Shown here in pieces: positions 8,501-16,366 of a DNA stretch of 34,632 nt. Source of the DNA: an uncultured Lachnospiraceae bacterium. GTDB taxonomy: Bacteria; Bacillota_A; Clostridia; Lachnospirales; Lachnospiraceae. The number at the start of each line of letters is the position of its first letter. The stretch's first letter is position 1. The stretch spans positions 1 through 34,632 of the forward strand of contig CADAHD010000004.1 in assembly GCA_902787595.1 (NCBI GenBank). Reading direction: 5' to 3'. Made by a program: the position numbers and the translations under genes. The notes under the pieces are model-generated. The model was not told the DNA's origin. It worked only from the letters and a program-made list of their open reading frames with translations, and did not search any database.

Positions 8501-11500
8501 CGGTATCCATCGGTCCATTTTCGCCGTAAGGATCCTCATCGTTTTTCTTTATCTTCTTCGCATATTTCTGCCCATCCTTTACCTTTTGGATATAGCTTCT
8601 TGTTTTTTCGGCATCAACCCTGCTCTGCTCTTTCCTTGACTTCGCGATCTTTTCTTCCTGAAAAGCTTTGTATCCTTTGCTCTTACCTATCCTGTTCTTT
8701 TCGACTTTACGATACAGCTTAAGATACTCCGCCAGTTCCTTATCCTTAACAGCAGCGATCTTCTGTTCACCATCTTTTCCCAGATACGGTCTCAGATCCT
8801 TTTCGTCAAACGCCGCATGATAAGGTGATGAAATGAGCCTTGCCCTGTCTTCATATTCCGTTTTGAGAGCCGAAGCCATTTCCGATACAGCCCTGAGCTT
8901 TGCAACAGAATGGTACTGGCTGTCCAGATCCTTAAAATAAAATCCTGCTGAAGACAGCTTGCACAGTTTCTCATATTTCTCCGCAAAATGGGATATGAAT
9001 TCTTCATCAGACTCATACTTAAACTCAGTGATATCTGTATTATCAACATAAGAAAGCATATCCGCCTGGCTGCTGGTTATACTGGAACCAAAGAACACAT
9101 ACGCCTTGGTGACCTCATATTCTCCCATGAGCCATAAGCTTATGGTTTCTTTCTCTTCCGGAGTTTTAAACCTTTTTTCTATATCCTTAATATCTTTCCC
9201 GTTAAGATTGTCATATAACAGCTGACGTTCTTCTTCTCTTTGCTGCTGCAGCACTCTGTATTCATTAAGCAGATGTGCCTGCATCGCCAGCTTTTTCCTG
9301 GTTTCAGAAAGCATGGCAGCGCGCTTTCCGGACTTTGTTTTCTTTCCGTCATGCAGTTTGGAATAGCTGCTTTCTATCAGCTCATTCAGATCTTTTTCTT
9401 CAGGCGCTTTTGTTACATATTTCTTCACATGATCCGAACCAAAACATCTGTCACGATATGCTTTAGCCTTTTCAGCCATCACATCGGGTCCCAGCGCTGC
9501 TTTAATTTCCTCCAAAGTCACCGGATCATCTTCCATTTTTCTGCTTATGATCTTTCTCTTTTTGAAAGTGCTGGCGCCGAACTTATATCCGCCCCAATCT
9601 TTTATCTCTTCATCGTGAATGCTCTTGCGCTCTTCTTCGTGAACGCTCTTGCTCTCTTCTTCGCTCAGGCTCTCGCGTTCTTCTTCCACCTGCATCATTT
9701 CAGGATCTTCGTACTCTTCTTCATCCTCACCGACTTCTTCAAAATGGTAAGTCTTTGCTACGCCTCCTTTCATCACGTTGGGAGCGTTTACATTATCGGC
9801 CGTGATATATCCGGCCATTTCGGTATCTTCGACAGCTCTGTCGGCTATACGGTAATCCTTTATGCCCACGCCTTCTGCTACGCGCTTAACGTCACCATAT
9901 ATCGCTTTGGCCCATCTGCCGGTGCGCTTATATACGCCGCTTTTGAAATAATGCCCAAAGAGTGACGGCAAGCCGCGGACAAACGTCTCCACCACTGCCA
10001 TAGGCAGTATGCAGGCACCCTTTAAATATCTGCGAAAGATCTTTCGACCGTCATCAATGCTCTTCCAGTCCTTCCTGGGATCTATGCTGACATCCCAGCG
10101 TTTTTTACTTCCTTTCAAAGATGATATGCCGTTAAAAATACAGGACATGGCTTTAAGCGGCAGCTTTACAGTCTTTCCGGCCAGGCTTATGGTATTTGCA
10201 GCCACCGCCGTGGCCAGACCGATCCCCCTGTCGATCAGCCCGCCCAAACCATTATAAGCCATCAGCAAACGGCATCCGCTGTTTTTAAAGCCTCTCTTAG
10301 TCCAGCTCCATACTCTCTTATACCATGCAGGAACTTTGCCCTCAGCCCTCTGACGGCGGCGTTTTTCCCTGTGTCCTATCTCTCTGGTATCAATAACATC
10401 ATTAAACAAAACACACTTGTGCCAGGTAGGGTGCAGTTCCCTGCGTAAGTTCTGTACTTCCTTTGAATACTTTTTGTCTATGGAAGCCTTGATCTTTCTG
10501 CGTTCACTTGACAGCCCAAACCGTATGTTGTCGAGCTGCAGTCTGTCCCTTAGACGACGCACCTGCTTTACACGTGATCTGCCGCGTCCGAACTTGAATA
10601 TACTGCCATGATGCTCCAGATAGTCTTTTGCAGCCTCATTCACAGTTTCATACGCATCAGCGAGCTTCTTTGTCTCATCTTCCGTAAGATTCCTCATGCG
10701 CCAGTCATTTTCCATTGTGTCCTGATCGGAAACATTATAATTGACCGCGCTTTTATTCTGTTTGAAAGCCTTTTTCCTCGCTTCTGCTCCTTCATAAGTA
10801 TGCATATTCATGGCTCCGATGTCCTCGGCCTTCATTTCCGCATACCCGTACTTTTCAAATAACGCATCCCTTATATTCAGATAATTTGCCAGCGCATTCT
10901 TTACGCCGCGCATATAACGCCTGTCGCCGGCTACTATATCCGTATTGCGCAGATCGCTTCCAAGGCCAAAAGTCTGATAATCCTTGTACGCCTTTTCAAA
11001 CGCCTTCTGGGTCTTAACAGCCTCTTTACGCACCGACTTTTTGCTCTTGCTGAAATCACCTTCTATTACTGAACGGACCTGAACTTCCTGCGCATTCTTT
11101 GCCTCACGCTTTTTCCTTTCTTCTTCCTTCTTTGCATTGTATTCCTGAAGCTTCTGATGCATTTCAGCTTCTTGTTCTTTTGCTTCTCTCTGCTGTATTT
11201 TCAGTTTTTCATATCTTTCGCGGCCTTCCCTAAGCTTTTTCTGATGTTTCTCTTCCTCTCTTTCCCATGTTTCTTCATTAAGTACTTCCTCGATCTTTTC
11301 AAGGCCACTGTCTAAAGAAACCTTCTTCCTTTTTGCAGAAGACAGCTTTTTCCTGCTGTTTTTCTCTTCCTTTGCTTCTTCTGAAACCGCTTCCTTCTTT
11401 TCTTCCTTTATCTCTTCCGGAACCGCTTCCTTTTTCTCTTCTTTTACCTCTTCCGGAACTGTTTCTTCTTTCTCTTCCTTTACCTCTTCCGGAACTGCTT

Positions 11501-13085
11501 CTTTTTTCTCTTCTTTTACTTCTTCTGAAGCAGCTTCTTTTATCTCTTCCGTTACCGTCCCCTGTTTCTCCCCGATCTCTCCGACGGCCTCTTCCAGAGT
11601 CTGTGTCTCAACATGCGCAAGAGGATCGGGGATATAGGAAAACTGAGCGATCTGTTCATAAGCCTCGCCCATCTCCACGCCTTCCTTCAGCACCGTTATT
11701 CCCTTTGTATGGGTAGCGGATTCCCCAAGCTCGGTATGAGAGACCTTCTTCAGGGAATATCCTGTCTGCGAATCATACTGAAGGTTTTGATATTCCTTCG
11801 TCATCTCATCCGGCTTTTTCATATCGGAAAGCCAGTTGATCTCAACTGTCCTGCCTCTTTGTATAAAAGAACTGATCTTCAGTTTATCTGCTTTTCCTTT
11901 ATACAACGCAGAATCATAAACCGTAAGTTCATTTCCCTTAATACCGGTTATCGTCACATAATGTGAATATCCCGGCTCCTGGATCAGCACTCCGGCTATA
12001 GCTCCGGATCGTATTATCTCGGCTATCTTATCCGCAAATACAGCCTGCATATTATTATGCACACTTATATCATGCTCATTATCACCTTTCTGCCTGTTTA
12101 TCTTTGGATCACGGAAGACCATTCTGTTAAGCATCACATCGCTGATACCGTTCTTTTCCAGCGTATCGAGCATAAAGTCACCAAGGGCAAATATATTACC
12201 CGTTTCCGTTTTCCCTGCGCCTGCATAGAAATTTACATTAGCGACATTGCCGGCGTATTCATCCTTATCCATCACATTTTCTGTGGCAGGATCATACTTA
12301 CGGATCATAGGCCTGTAGGCGCGCATATCATACTGACCTACCCGGCGGGTGATATTTTCCTCATTTTTACGCATCGCGATAAACTGGTTTATCATGGCCG
12401 TGCCTGTGCACGCATAGCAGTTACTCGTTCCCTGTCTCTCATACGTTTCTTTCATACCGGGCATATCCATACTCGCTTCGTGATCTTTAAATTCGATCGC
12501 CGGTATGGCTTTGTCATTCTCCCGATTTTGATCTATTGATGTATCATGGGCAGTAAAATACTGCATGAGCCATTCATAATTTTCCACGATAAGAGGATCG
12601 GCATCCGGCTTCCATGCCTGATCCAGACGTCTTTTGCCCTCGCTGTTCAAGAGGTAATCGCCTTTGGTGTTAACAAGATAAACATATTCCATATATTCCG
12701 CGCGCATGGATATAAGCTCGTCACGATCCTGTGGAACAGGTATCTTTTTTTCGATCAGCAGCTGCACGCGGCGCTCTTTCTCTTTATCGTTATAGATACT
12801 GAGTCGTTCTTTCAGGCTCAGTTCTTTCTTTACCTCCTGCTTACTCTCATCAAGAACCAGTGTCCTTTCCTTCTTTTCCTCTTTCCCCTTTTTTTCAGGA
12901 ACCTTATGTATTTTATTAAGCGCCACTGTCTTCTGGGGTTCCTTAACAGATCCTTTTATCTCCGTCGATTTCCCAAGATCCAACAGTTCGGGATCCATAC
13001 CCGAAGATTTCGGATCATAGCTCCTTCTTCCCTCATTTTTTTTAGTTTTCTGTTTATTTTTTTTCGATTTTTCTAACCAGTCCAT
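5595..13085 (-). CDS. Giant 2496-residue cytoplasmic protein with N-terminal papain-like protease domain and long helical body
   Basis: One uninterrupted frame of 2496 codons starting at the ATG at 13085 with AAGGAG upstream. No signal peptide. Residues 1-110 are Lys-rich and disordered. Residues 210-400 look like a papain-fold (C39-like) peptidase: Gln218-Gly then Cys223 in QGTSNCYACTGTAM, His375 in YSHYVTITGI and Asp391 in LTVYDSA, giving a plausible Gln/Cys/His/Asp set. About 513-575 is a Glu/Lys/Pro low-complexity repeat, then a coiled coil (about 580-680). Residues 938-990 and 1022-1047 are hydrophobic or amphipathic, 1131-1160 is a Glu/Ser/His-rich repeat, and about 1845-1872 is an EEKQ tandem repeat. 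The rest is charged and helical. A region near 1311-1383 resembles residues 189-250 of the unknown protein at 20027-21937. It is the last gene of a Dabb-GNAT-giant operon, 36 bases after the GNAT stop. Family and function are not recognised. Confidence 0.85.
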   Translation of the reverse strand: MDWLEKSKKNKQKTKKNEGRRSYDPKSSGMDPELLDLGKSTEIKGSVKEPQKTVALNKIHKVPEKKGKEEKKERTLVLDESKQEVKKELSLKERLSIYNDKEKERRVQLLIEKKIPVPQDRDELISMRAEYMEYVYLVNTKGDYLLNSEGKRRLDQAWKPDADPLIVENYEWLMQYFTAHDTSIDQNRENDKAIPAIEFKDHEASMDMPGMKETYERQGTSNCYACTGTAMINQFIAMRKNEENITRRVGQYDMRAYRPMIRKYDPATENVMDKDEYAGNVANVNFYAGAGKTETGNIFALGDFMLDTLEKNGISDVMLNRMVFRDPKINRQKGDNEHDISVHNNMQAVFADKIAEIIRSGAIAGVLIQEPGYSHYVTITGIKGNELTVYDSALYKGKADKLKISSFIQRGRTVEINWLSDMKKPDEMTKEYQNLQYDSQTGYSLKKVSHTELGESATHTKGITVLKEGVEMGEAYEQIAQFSYIPDPLAHVETQTLEEAVGEIGEKQGTVTEEIKEAASEEVKEEKKEAVPEEVKEEKEETVPEEVKEEKKEAVPEEIKEEKKEAVSEEAKEEKNSRKKLSSAKRKKVSLDSGLEKIEEVLNEETWEREEEKHQKKLREGRERYEKLKIQQREAKEQEAEMHQKLQEYNAKKEEERKKREAKNAQEVQVRSVIEGDFSKSKKSVRKEAVKTQKAFEKAYKDYQTFGLGSDLRNTDIVAGDRRYMRGVKNALANYLNIRDALFEKYGYAEMKAEDIGAMNMHTYEGAEARKKAFKQNKSAVNYNVSDQDTMENDWRMRNLTEDETKKLADAYETVNEAAKDYLEHHGSIFKFGRGRSRVKQVRRLRDRLQLDNIRFGLSSERRKIKASIDKKYSKEVQNLRRELHPTWHKCVLFNDVIDTREIGHREKRRRQRAEGKVPAWYKRVWSWTKRGFKNSGCRLLMAYNGLGGLIDRGIGLATAVAANTISLAGKTVKLPLKAMSCIFNGISSLKGSKKRWDVSIDPRKDWKSIDDGRKIFRRYLKGACILPMAVVETFVRGLPSLFGHYFKSGVYKRTGRWAKAIYGDVKRVAEGVGIKDYRIADRAVEDTEMAGYITADNVNAPNVMKGGVAKTYHFEEVGEDEEEYEDPEMMQVEEERESLSEEESKSVHEEERKSIHDEEIKDWGGYKFGASTFKKRKIISRKMEDDPVTLEEIKAALGPDVMAEKAKAYRDRCFGSDHVKKYVTKAPEEKDLNELIESSYSKLHDGKKTKSGKRAAMLSETRKKLAMQAHLLNEYRVLQQQREEERQLLYDNLNGKDIKDIEKRFKTPEEKETISLWLMGEYEVTKAYVFFGSSITSSQADMLSYVDNTDITEFKYESDEEFISHFAEKYEKLCKLSSAGFYFKDLDSQYHSVAKLRAVSEMASALKTEYEDRARLISSPYHAAFDEKDLRPYLGKDGEQKIAAVKDKELAEYLKLYRKVEKNRIGKSKGYKAFQEEKIAKSRKEQSRVDAEKTRSYIQKVKDGQKYAKKIKKNDEDPYGENGPMDTEGKLMLVYRQQLQLEASKEEKDDVKYVKETRPGEDYTNVFGLIQEKEIYDYEKTVASFAENGEIYGVKIDEKHKPEFMKLFNEWVGVRREWLRSKKAYELCGMLADAAKCDMKNPAFLKTKEASWLLGYKDDNGAPNDQFNDYRQLKEKYLTSFLKMFEYLHKNGYPMSEKRKYEKRLETKETIQEAIDDELATRQNQDREARFATVTVNGKTFTSYAPGGIIDTMAKQAQNYTFEGEEGDTIADLLSRVEEAEKKRMVIDRTYGGQGKEKYVIHYVYLKELHEEHEALKKSLLPLLDGKVEGLEKFMPEDMKNRKKAAEEKQEEKQEEKQEEKQEEKQEEKQEFKEAPVYWRDVEKVKKELEDRFKDSGIKKKDLEDLKETVATAQMISEQYVNAIPDEKLQEFKNATVYGNDSRGLLFTLRPVKLDKNGNPATEQDRKNRELNIIDTDNIMKNTLADRKAYLDRVAADLRRITFTPEQLADDRYIRDHREEAIRFIGLMHNFLNTYNDHAEYYQNCVDPQTKIFLFLMVNGTDYFAYASHRISAVLYRHGLAGAETGTSSAQIYSVGYTKGSDYKKLLEENDKLAEMSENEAANEAGLFHNCVKKGLDPYDENNVEEREMYLKMAGNLSHYDLNGESIFMEESGKAQGVYKKHERREVTLQYMQEFFEKKSDPVYISNMLKLIDRFAPITDKSNISNSSGVKADELKEFSGKSGELLKRSEDFKKEAFKGIDTLVKTLDKAYQDQYGTFKNKSKRDKTFVTNMKAFNRSVAELAKLGGIDDKEAVDIMLNIRKGKNIRTAEEKRERAESFEKLFKVITDFDLKKMKFKDFDELLDADKADVAMMTDAMMCIHPEVMNEYENMLKDKEYGCSLSKKQFKYVKAKWDFLRNCQSWYNEFSHHRAVAEKLGIDIAALVRMPLKDLVALMEKDHESKEKSDLYKCCVYIAQNREKTGFDMGAKAEKLVKK
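7471..7543 (-). repeat. 12-base in-frame tandem repeat encoding EEKQ
   Basis: About six copies of a 12-base unit (CTTCTCTTCCTG-like on the plus strand) inside the giant gene, coding for EEKQ units just before EFKEAPVYW. Units differ mostly at third positions, so the array is kept at the protein level. Confidence 0.85.
11361..11526 (-). repeat. 36-base in-frame tandem repeat encoding EEVKEEKKEAVP
   Basis: About 4.5 copies of a 36-base unit within the giant gene; the TTCCGGAAC marker recurs at 11415, 11451 and 11487, exactly 36 apart. It encodes a 12-residue acidic/basic unit with a Pro hinge (EEVKEEKKEAVP and variants), probably an extended or single-helix spacer between the protease domain and the coiled coil. 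Confidence 0.9.
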
Positions 13086-13121
13086 GGATGATCTCCTTTT
13101 CTATGATTTTATCTGTGATCC

Positions 13122-14582
13122 TTATTCCTGTGACAAATATCCCTTGGTCATTTTCAGGATTTTTGTCAGCTCCTTCTTCCCGATCCCATCATCATCCAGG
13201 CCTTTTTCAGGTATCTTCTCATTTGAAAAGCCTGCTGTCTCACGGAACGTATCCCATTCTTCGCTCGTTATCACTTCCTCCGGTTCCGGCGGGAACATCA
13301 CTCCTCTGAACTTCATGAGCATGCGTCCGGACGGCACCAGTTTCTTTATCATCTCAAATCCTTCCTCGCTGTCAAAGGAACCGTATATCATGTTATCGTC
13401 ATCTTCAACAGAAACGCAGGCTTTATAAGCTAGAGCCAAAAGATCGATCGCGTCATTGGAAATATTTTTCTTATCACCTCTCAATGCTTCGTATCTGTAA
13501 TTGCCGTTTTTCATACGGTGAACCAGAAATACCGAACGGATCTTTCCTCCCTCCAGTATCACACTGCTCACATCCGGATCAAAATAATCATAAGGCAGCG
13601 CTTTTATATCCTCATCATGATCGTTATCCATGCTGTCAAAAAAATCCCTTAAGAGATCGGCGCCCTTAGCTCCCAGAGCATACAGCGACTTCCCTTTAAG
13701 AGATCTTTTTTCGAAATACTTATTATCTTTTACTTCCGAGATCTTTATCACAAAGTCTCCGGAATCCAGTATGGAAAAAGCAAATCCCCATGAATCAAGA
13801 AAGTTTCCCAGCACATCCAGCGCTTCTCTTTCAGCTTCATCCTGCGTCTGCACTATCGGAAACTCCACATATGCTCCCGTTCCTTCGCGCTGCAGTACCA
13901 GTTCAAGAAACTGCGCCATCAGGAAATTGCCTATCCCTTTTCCTCTCAGATCTTCATGCACTTCGACCCAGTCCAGTTTAAACGCCGGATCAGAATCCTG
14001 TGTTCCCTCAAACACTGTATATACTATCGCGCCGGCTGCGCAGACTTTTCCGTCTACATGGCGGAGGGCTCCGATAGCTCTCTTGCGCCCGACCAGGATA
14101 TCATCATAATTCTCATCCGATATAAGGTCAGAAAACGCTTCCGCATTTTCCGGCACGATCCTGGTAGCTATAGGCCAGTATATATCTTCAAAATTTCTTA
14201 TCAGTGAAAGTCCCGCTTCCAGACGGTCTTTCCCGAATCCTCCCAACGGAGTGATCGATTTTGAAAGCTCAAATAATGAATCGATCACGGAGAGATAGGC
14301 ATTTTCCAGATCCTCTTTTGACACGCCGCTCTCCGCGATCTTTCCCCCGGTATTCGCCTCAACGAAATTCAGATAAGCCACTCTGTCCGTCAATTCTTCC
14401 AAAAGATAATCGTCATCGGCAAGAATATTACTCAGCCTGAATTCGCTCGACTCATCTTCCGTATAATCCTTAGCAAGTCCTTCAATATCTTCCCTGATAT
14501 CATCAATAAACTCTTCTGCCTTATCATCAGGTTCCCCTATCTGTTCAAAACTGTCCAGCAGTTCTTTGTAGATCTGATCCAT
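13122..14582 (-). CDS. Two-domain GNAT-family N-acetyltransferase, partner of the giant protein
   Basis: A 486-residue protein. The start is placed at 14582 (MDQIYKELLD) because AGGAGGT lies seven bases upstream; the frame extends nine codons further without such a site. Residues 1-130 are acidic and helical. Residues 140-285 form a GNAT fold with the acetyl-CoA motif A: DWVEVHEDLRGKGIGNFLMA, where Arg213-Gly-Lys-Gly-Ile-Gly is the pyrophosphate-binding loop. A second region (about 330-440) looks like a degenerate second GNAT domain without the loop (SSVILEGGKIRSVFLVHRM, later MIYGSFDSEEGFEMI). The same two-domain plan occurs in the protein at 21938-22816, so the two are probably paralogues. 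GNAT enzymes acetylate amines of proteins or small molecules; the substrate here is unknown. The giant protein encoded 36 bases downstream is the obvious candidate partner. Confidence 0.8.
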   Translation of the reverse strand: MDQIYKELLDSFEQIGEPDDKAEEFIDDIREDIEGLAKDYTEDESSEFRLSNILADDDYLLEELTDRVAYLNFVEANTGGKIAESGVSKEDLENAYLSVIDSLFELSKSITPLGGFGKDRLEAGLSLIRNFEDIYWPIATRIVPENAEAFSDLISDENYDDILVGRKRAIGALRHVDGKVCAAGAIVYTVFEGTQDSDPAFKLDWVEVHEDLRGKGIGNFLMAQFLELVLQREGTGAYVEFPIVQTQDEAEREALDVLGNFLDSWGFAFSILDSGDFVIKISEVKDNKYFEKRSLKGKSLYALGAKGADLLRDFFDSMDNDHDEDIKALPYDYFDPDVSSVILEGGKIRSVFLVHRMKNGNYRYEALRGDKKNISNDAIDLLALAYKACVSVEDDDNMIYGSFDSEEGFEMIKKLVPSGRMLMKFRGVMFPPEPEEVITSEEWDTFRETAGFSNEKIPEKGLDDDGIGKKELTKILKMTKGYLSQE

Positions 14583-14646
14583 CCCGGTTACCTCCTGAAA
14601 TTTGATCATCCGTTTACGGCGTATATTCTTTTTTATCTGTCACTTA

Positions 14647-14949
14647 TTAAGCTTCACAATCCATGACTGTCCTGGATGTCACAAAAGGTCTTACTTTAGT
14701 TGTCGCCACCTCTACATGGCTGGGATGCACGGCGTATCCCTTTAACGCTTCCTCGTTTTCAAAACATGAATCCAGCATCATATCGCAATTTGCGCTGGCT
14801 AAAGGTTCCGTATATACTTTGATGTCAATAAGGCCCGGTATCTCGCCTTTAAGACCTTCAAGACCGTTTTTTACACCCTTTTTGATCTCAGCAGCCTCTT
14901 CCGGGGAATACCCCTCCTTGAGAGTCCAAAGAATAACATGTTTTACCAT
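14647..14949 (-). CDS. Dabb (stress-responsive A/B barrel) domain protein
   Basis: A 100-residue protein matching the Dabb family: MVKHVILWTLKEGYSPEEA at the N-terminus, then GLKGEIPGLIDIKVYTEP, then CDMMLDSCFENEEALKGYAV and HPSHVEVATTKVRPFVTSR. These dimeric ferredoxin-like barrels are widespread in bacteria and most have no known activity. A GTG codon lies directly before the chosen ATG (14947-14949); the ATG has the better distance (seven bases) to AGGAGGG. It is the first gene of the operon that continues, 64 bases on, with the GNAT protein and then the giant protein. Confidence 0.88.
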   Translation of the reverse strand: MVKHVILWTLKEGYSPEEAAEIKKGVKNGLEGLKGEIPGLIDIKVYTEPLASANCDMMLDSCFENEEALKGYAVHPSHVEVATTKVRPFVTSRTVMDCEA

Positions 14950-14986
14950 CACTTTTCCCTCCTGTTTATGATCTGATCATGCCGAC

Positions 14987-15015
14987 ATTATATCATTTAT
15001 TGCTGCCCTTGTATA
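14987..15015 (-). promoter_or_regulatory. Promoter of the Dabb-GNAT-giant operon
   Basis: Exact -10 TATAAT (14987-14992, minus strand) with TG extension (TGATATAAT) and a 17-base spacer to TATACA (15010-15015), a 4/6 match to the -35. It lies about 38 bases upstream of the Dabb start, so the operon is transcribed separately from the xylanase. Confidence 0.65.
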
Positions 15016-15069
15016 TAAAAGCGCACCCCATAAAACCTGCGCTCTGCATCAGCTTCCCCGGTCCGCGGA

Positions 15070-16218
15070 TCAATAACCTGCATATTCCTTTATCTGCATT
15101 GCGCCGTAATAAGCATATTTGGGCAGTAATTCATTATCATAAAGCTGCGGAGTATATTCACTCCTCCATGAAGCCGCATCGGTAAAGCCCCAGAAGGTTA
15201 TGGCGTCCATATTTATCTTCCCTGCATCCGCTCTCTCAAACAGACCGCCTATCAGTTCATAATAATACTTTCCCTGTTCCTTCAGTTTATCCTGCGTGGG
15301 CACTGCCGGCGACTGATATGCTCCCAGTCCCAGATCCAATTCCGTAATCTGCAGCTTGAGTCCCGTCTTTGCCAGACCGTCAACGCCTTCCAGATAGGTT
15401 TTCAGATCATCCGCAGTGAAGAGATGAGCCTGCATGCCTATTCCGTCGATCAGCGATCTGCCGTCTTCATCCACCAGCGTAGTTACAAACTCGCACAGCG
15501 CTTCATCTTTATACTGTTCGTTATAATCGTTGTAATACAGATCTATGCTTTCGGGCGCATATTTATCCGCAAAATAAAAGGCGTACCAGATATAATCTTC
15601 GCCTATGATATCGTACCAGTGATTCCTGCGCATGCTCCCGTCTTCCATAAAGCCCTCATTGACCACATCATACGCATAGAAAAGATCCAGACAATCCAGA
15701 TTTTTAAGCTCTTCAAAATTACCGCGTATATAATTTTCCATGCGCGCAAGCATTTCATCCCTGCCCACATAGGCCTTGCTCTCATCAAAATCCTGATGAA
15801 AGATCCACTCCGGGGTCTGGCTGTACCACACCAGGGTATGGCCGCGCATCGGCATATCATGTTCCTTTGCCCAGTTGAGGATCCTGACGGTCTCGCTGCT
15901 GTAATCCACCACGAGAGTGCCCTGCGCTATACTCTGTTCCTGACTCAGTATCGAATCCGGTTTCATGGCGTTTCCCATGGTGATGCTGCTGTATTGCTCA
16001 AGGATTATCTTTTCCATACTCTGACTGTCGATCACTCCGGAATGAACGCAGGTTCCCACTTTCATTCCATGTTCTTCAAATACTTCCTTAAGAGTCTTGT
16101 CCGTGATCATGCTCTTATCAGGCAGTTCACACTTAACGCTCTGAGCCGTCGCGGCTTCTTCACAGCCTGAGAGTAAAAACAGCATCACGCCCAAAAGCGT
16201 GATCTTTGATCTTTTCAT
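15070..16218 (-). CDS. Endo-1,4-beta-xylanase, glycoside hydrolase family 10, lipoprotein
   Basis: A 382-residue protein that cuts internal beta-1,4 links of xylan with retention. The start is set at 16218 (MKRSKITLLG), with AGAGAGG five bases before the ATG; the frame is open upstream but without a site. Residues 1-19 are a lipoprotein signal ending in LLSGC (Cys19 would be lipidated), so the enzyme should be anchored outside the membrane. The GH10 barrel follows: RGHTLVWYSQTPEW (127-138), acid/base Glu188 in YDVVNEG, nucleophile Glu293 in LQITELDLG, and WGFTDAASWR near the C-terminus. There is no carbohydrate-binding module and the length is normal for a single-domain GH10. It is the only exported carbohydrate enzyme in the window; the neighbouring GH43 and GH51 enzymes would handle its products inside the cell. 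Confidence 0.95.
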   Translation of the reverse strand: MKRSKITLLGVMLFLLSGCEEAATAQSVKCELPDKSMITDKTLKEVFEEHGMKVGTCVHSGVIDSQSMEKIILEQYSSITMGNAMKPDSILSQEQSIAQGTLVVDYSSETVRILNWAKEHDMPMRGHTLVWYSQTPEWIFHQDFDESKAYVGRDEMLARMENYIRGNFEELKNLDCLDLFYAYDVVNEGFMEDGSMRRNHWYDIIGEDYIWYAFYFADKYAPESIDLYYNDYNEQYKDEALCEFVTTLVDEDGRSLIDGIGMQAHLFTADDLKTYLEGVDGLAKTGLKLQITELDLGLGAYQSPAVPTQDKLKEQGKYYYELIGGLFERADAGKINMDAITFWGFTDAASWRSEYTPQLYDNELLPKYAYYGAMQIKEYAGY

Positions 16219-16241
16219 ATCAGCCTCTCTTTCGACCATAT

Positions 16242-16260
16242 CCGGCATACTAAATGCCGG
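16242..16260. promoter_or_regulatory. Perfect inverted repeat upstream of the xylanase, operator or leader hairpin
   Basis: CCGGCAT - 5 bases - ATGCCGG, 24 bases before the xylanase start. There is no T-tract after it on either strand, so it does not look like a terminator. It could be an operator or a 5' leader hairpin; no clear promoter was found to place it against. Confidence 0.5.
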
Positions 16261-16274
16261 CGTTTTACGGATCT

Positions 16275-16327
16275 TTAAAACAAAACAGGGCAACGATAAC
16301 AGGGGATGATCACCGTTTTCGCTGCCC
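16275..16327 (-). terminator. Rho-independent terminator after the GH43 gene at 16367-17815
   Basis: On the minus strand GGGCAGCGA (16319-16327) pairs with TCGTTGCCC (16288-16296), nine pairs including one G-T, followed by the T-rich TGTTTTGTTTTA. The loop is long (22 bases), which lowers confidence. It separates the GH43 gene from the xylanase downstream. Confidence 0.5.
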
Positions 16328-16366
16328 ATACGTTTAAAGATAATATCAGGGATTCAACCCTTGCGC

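Noticed and set aside
9240..9965. A 241-codon plus-strand open frame within the giant gene
   Set aside because: It is antisense to the giant coding frame, has no ribosome binding site and a Phe-rich, low-information translation typical of a reverse complement of Lys/Glu codons.
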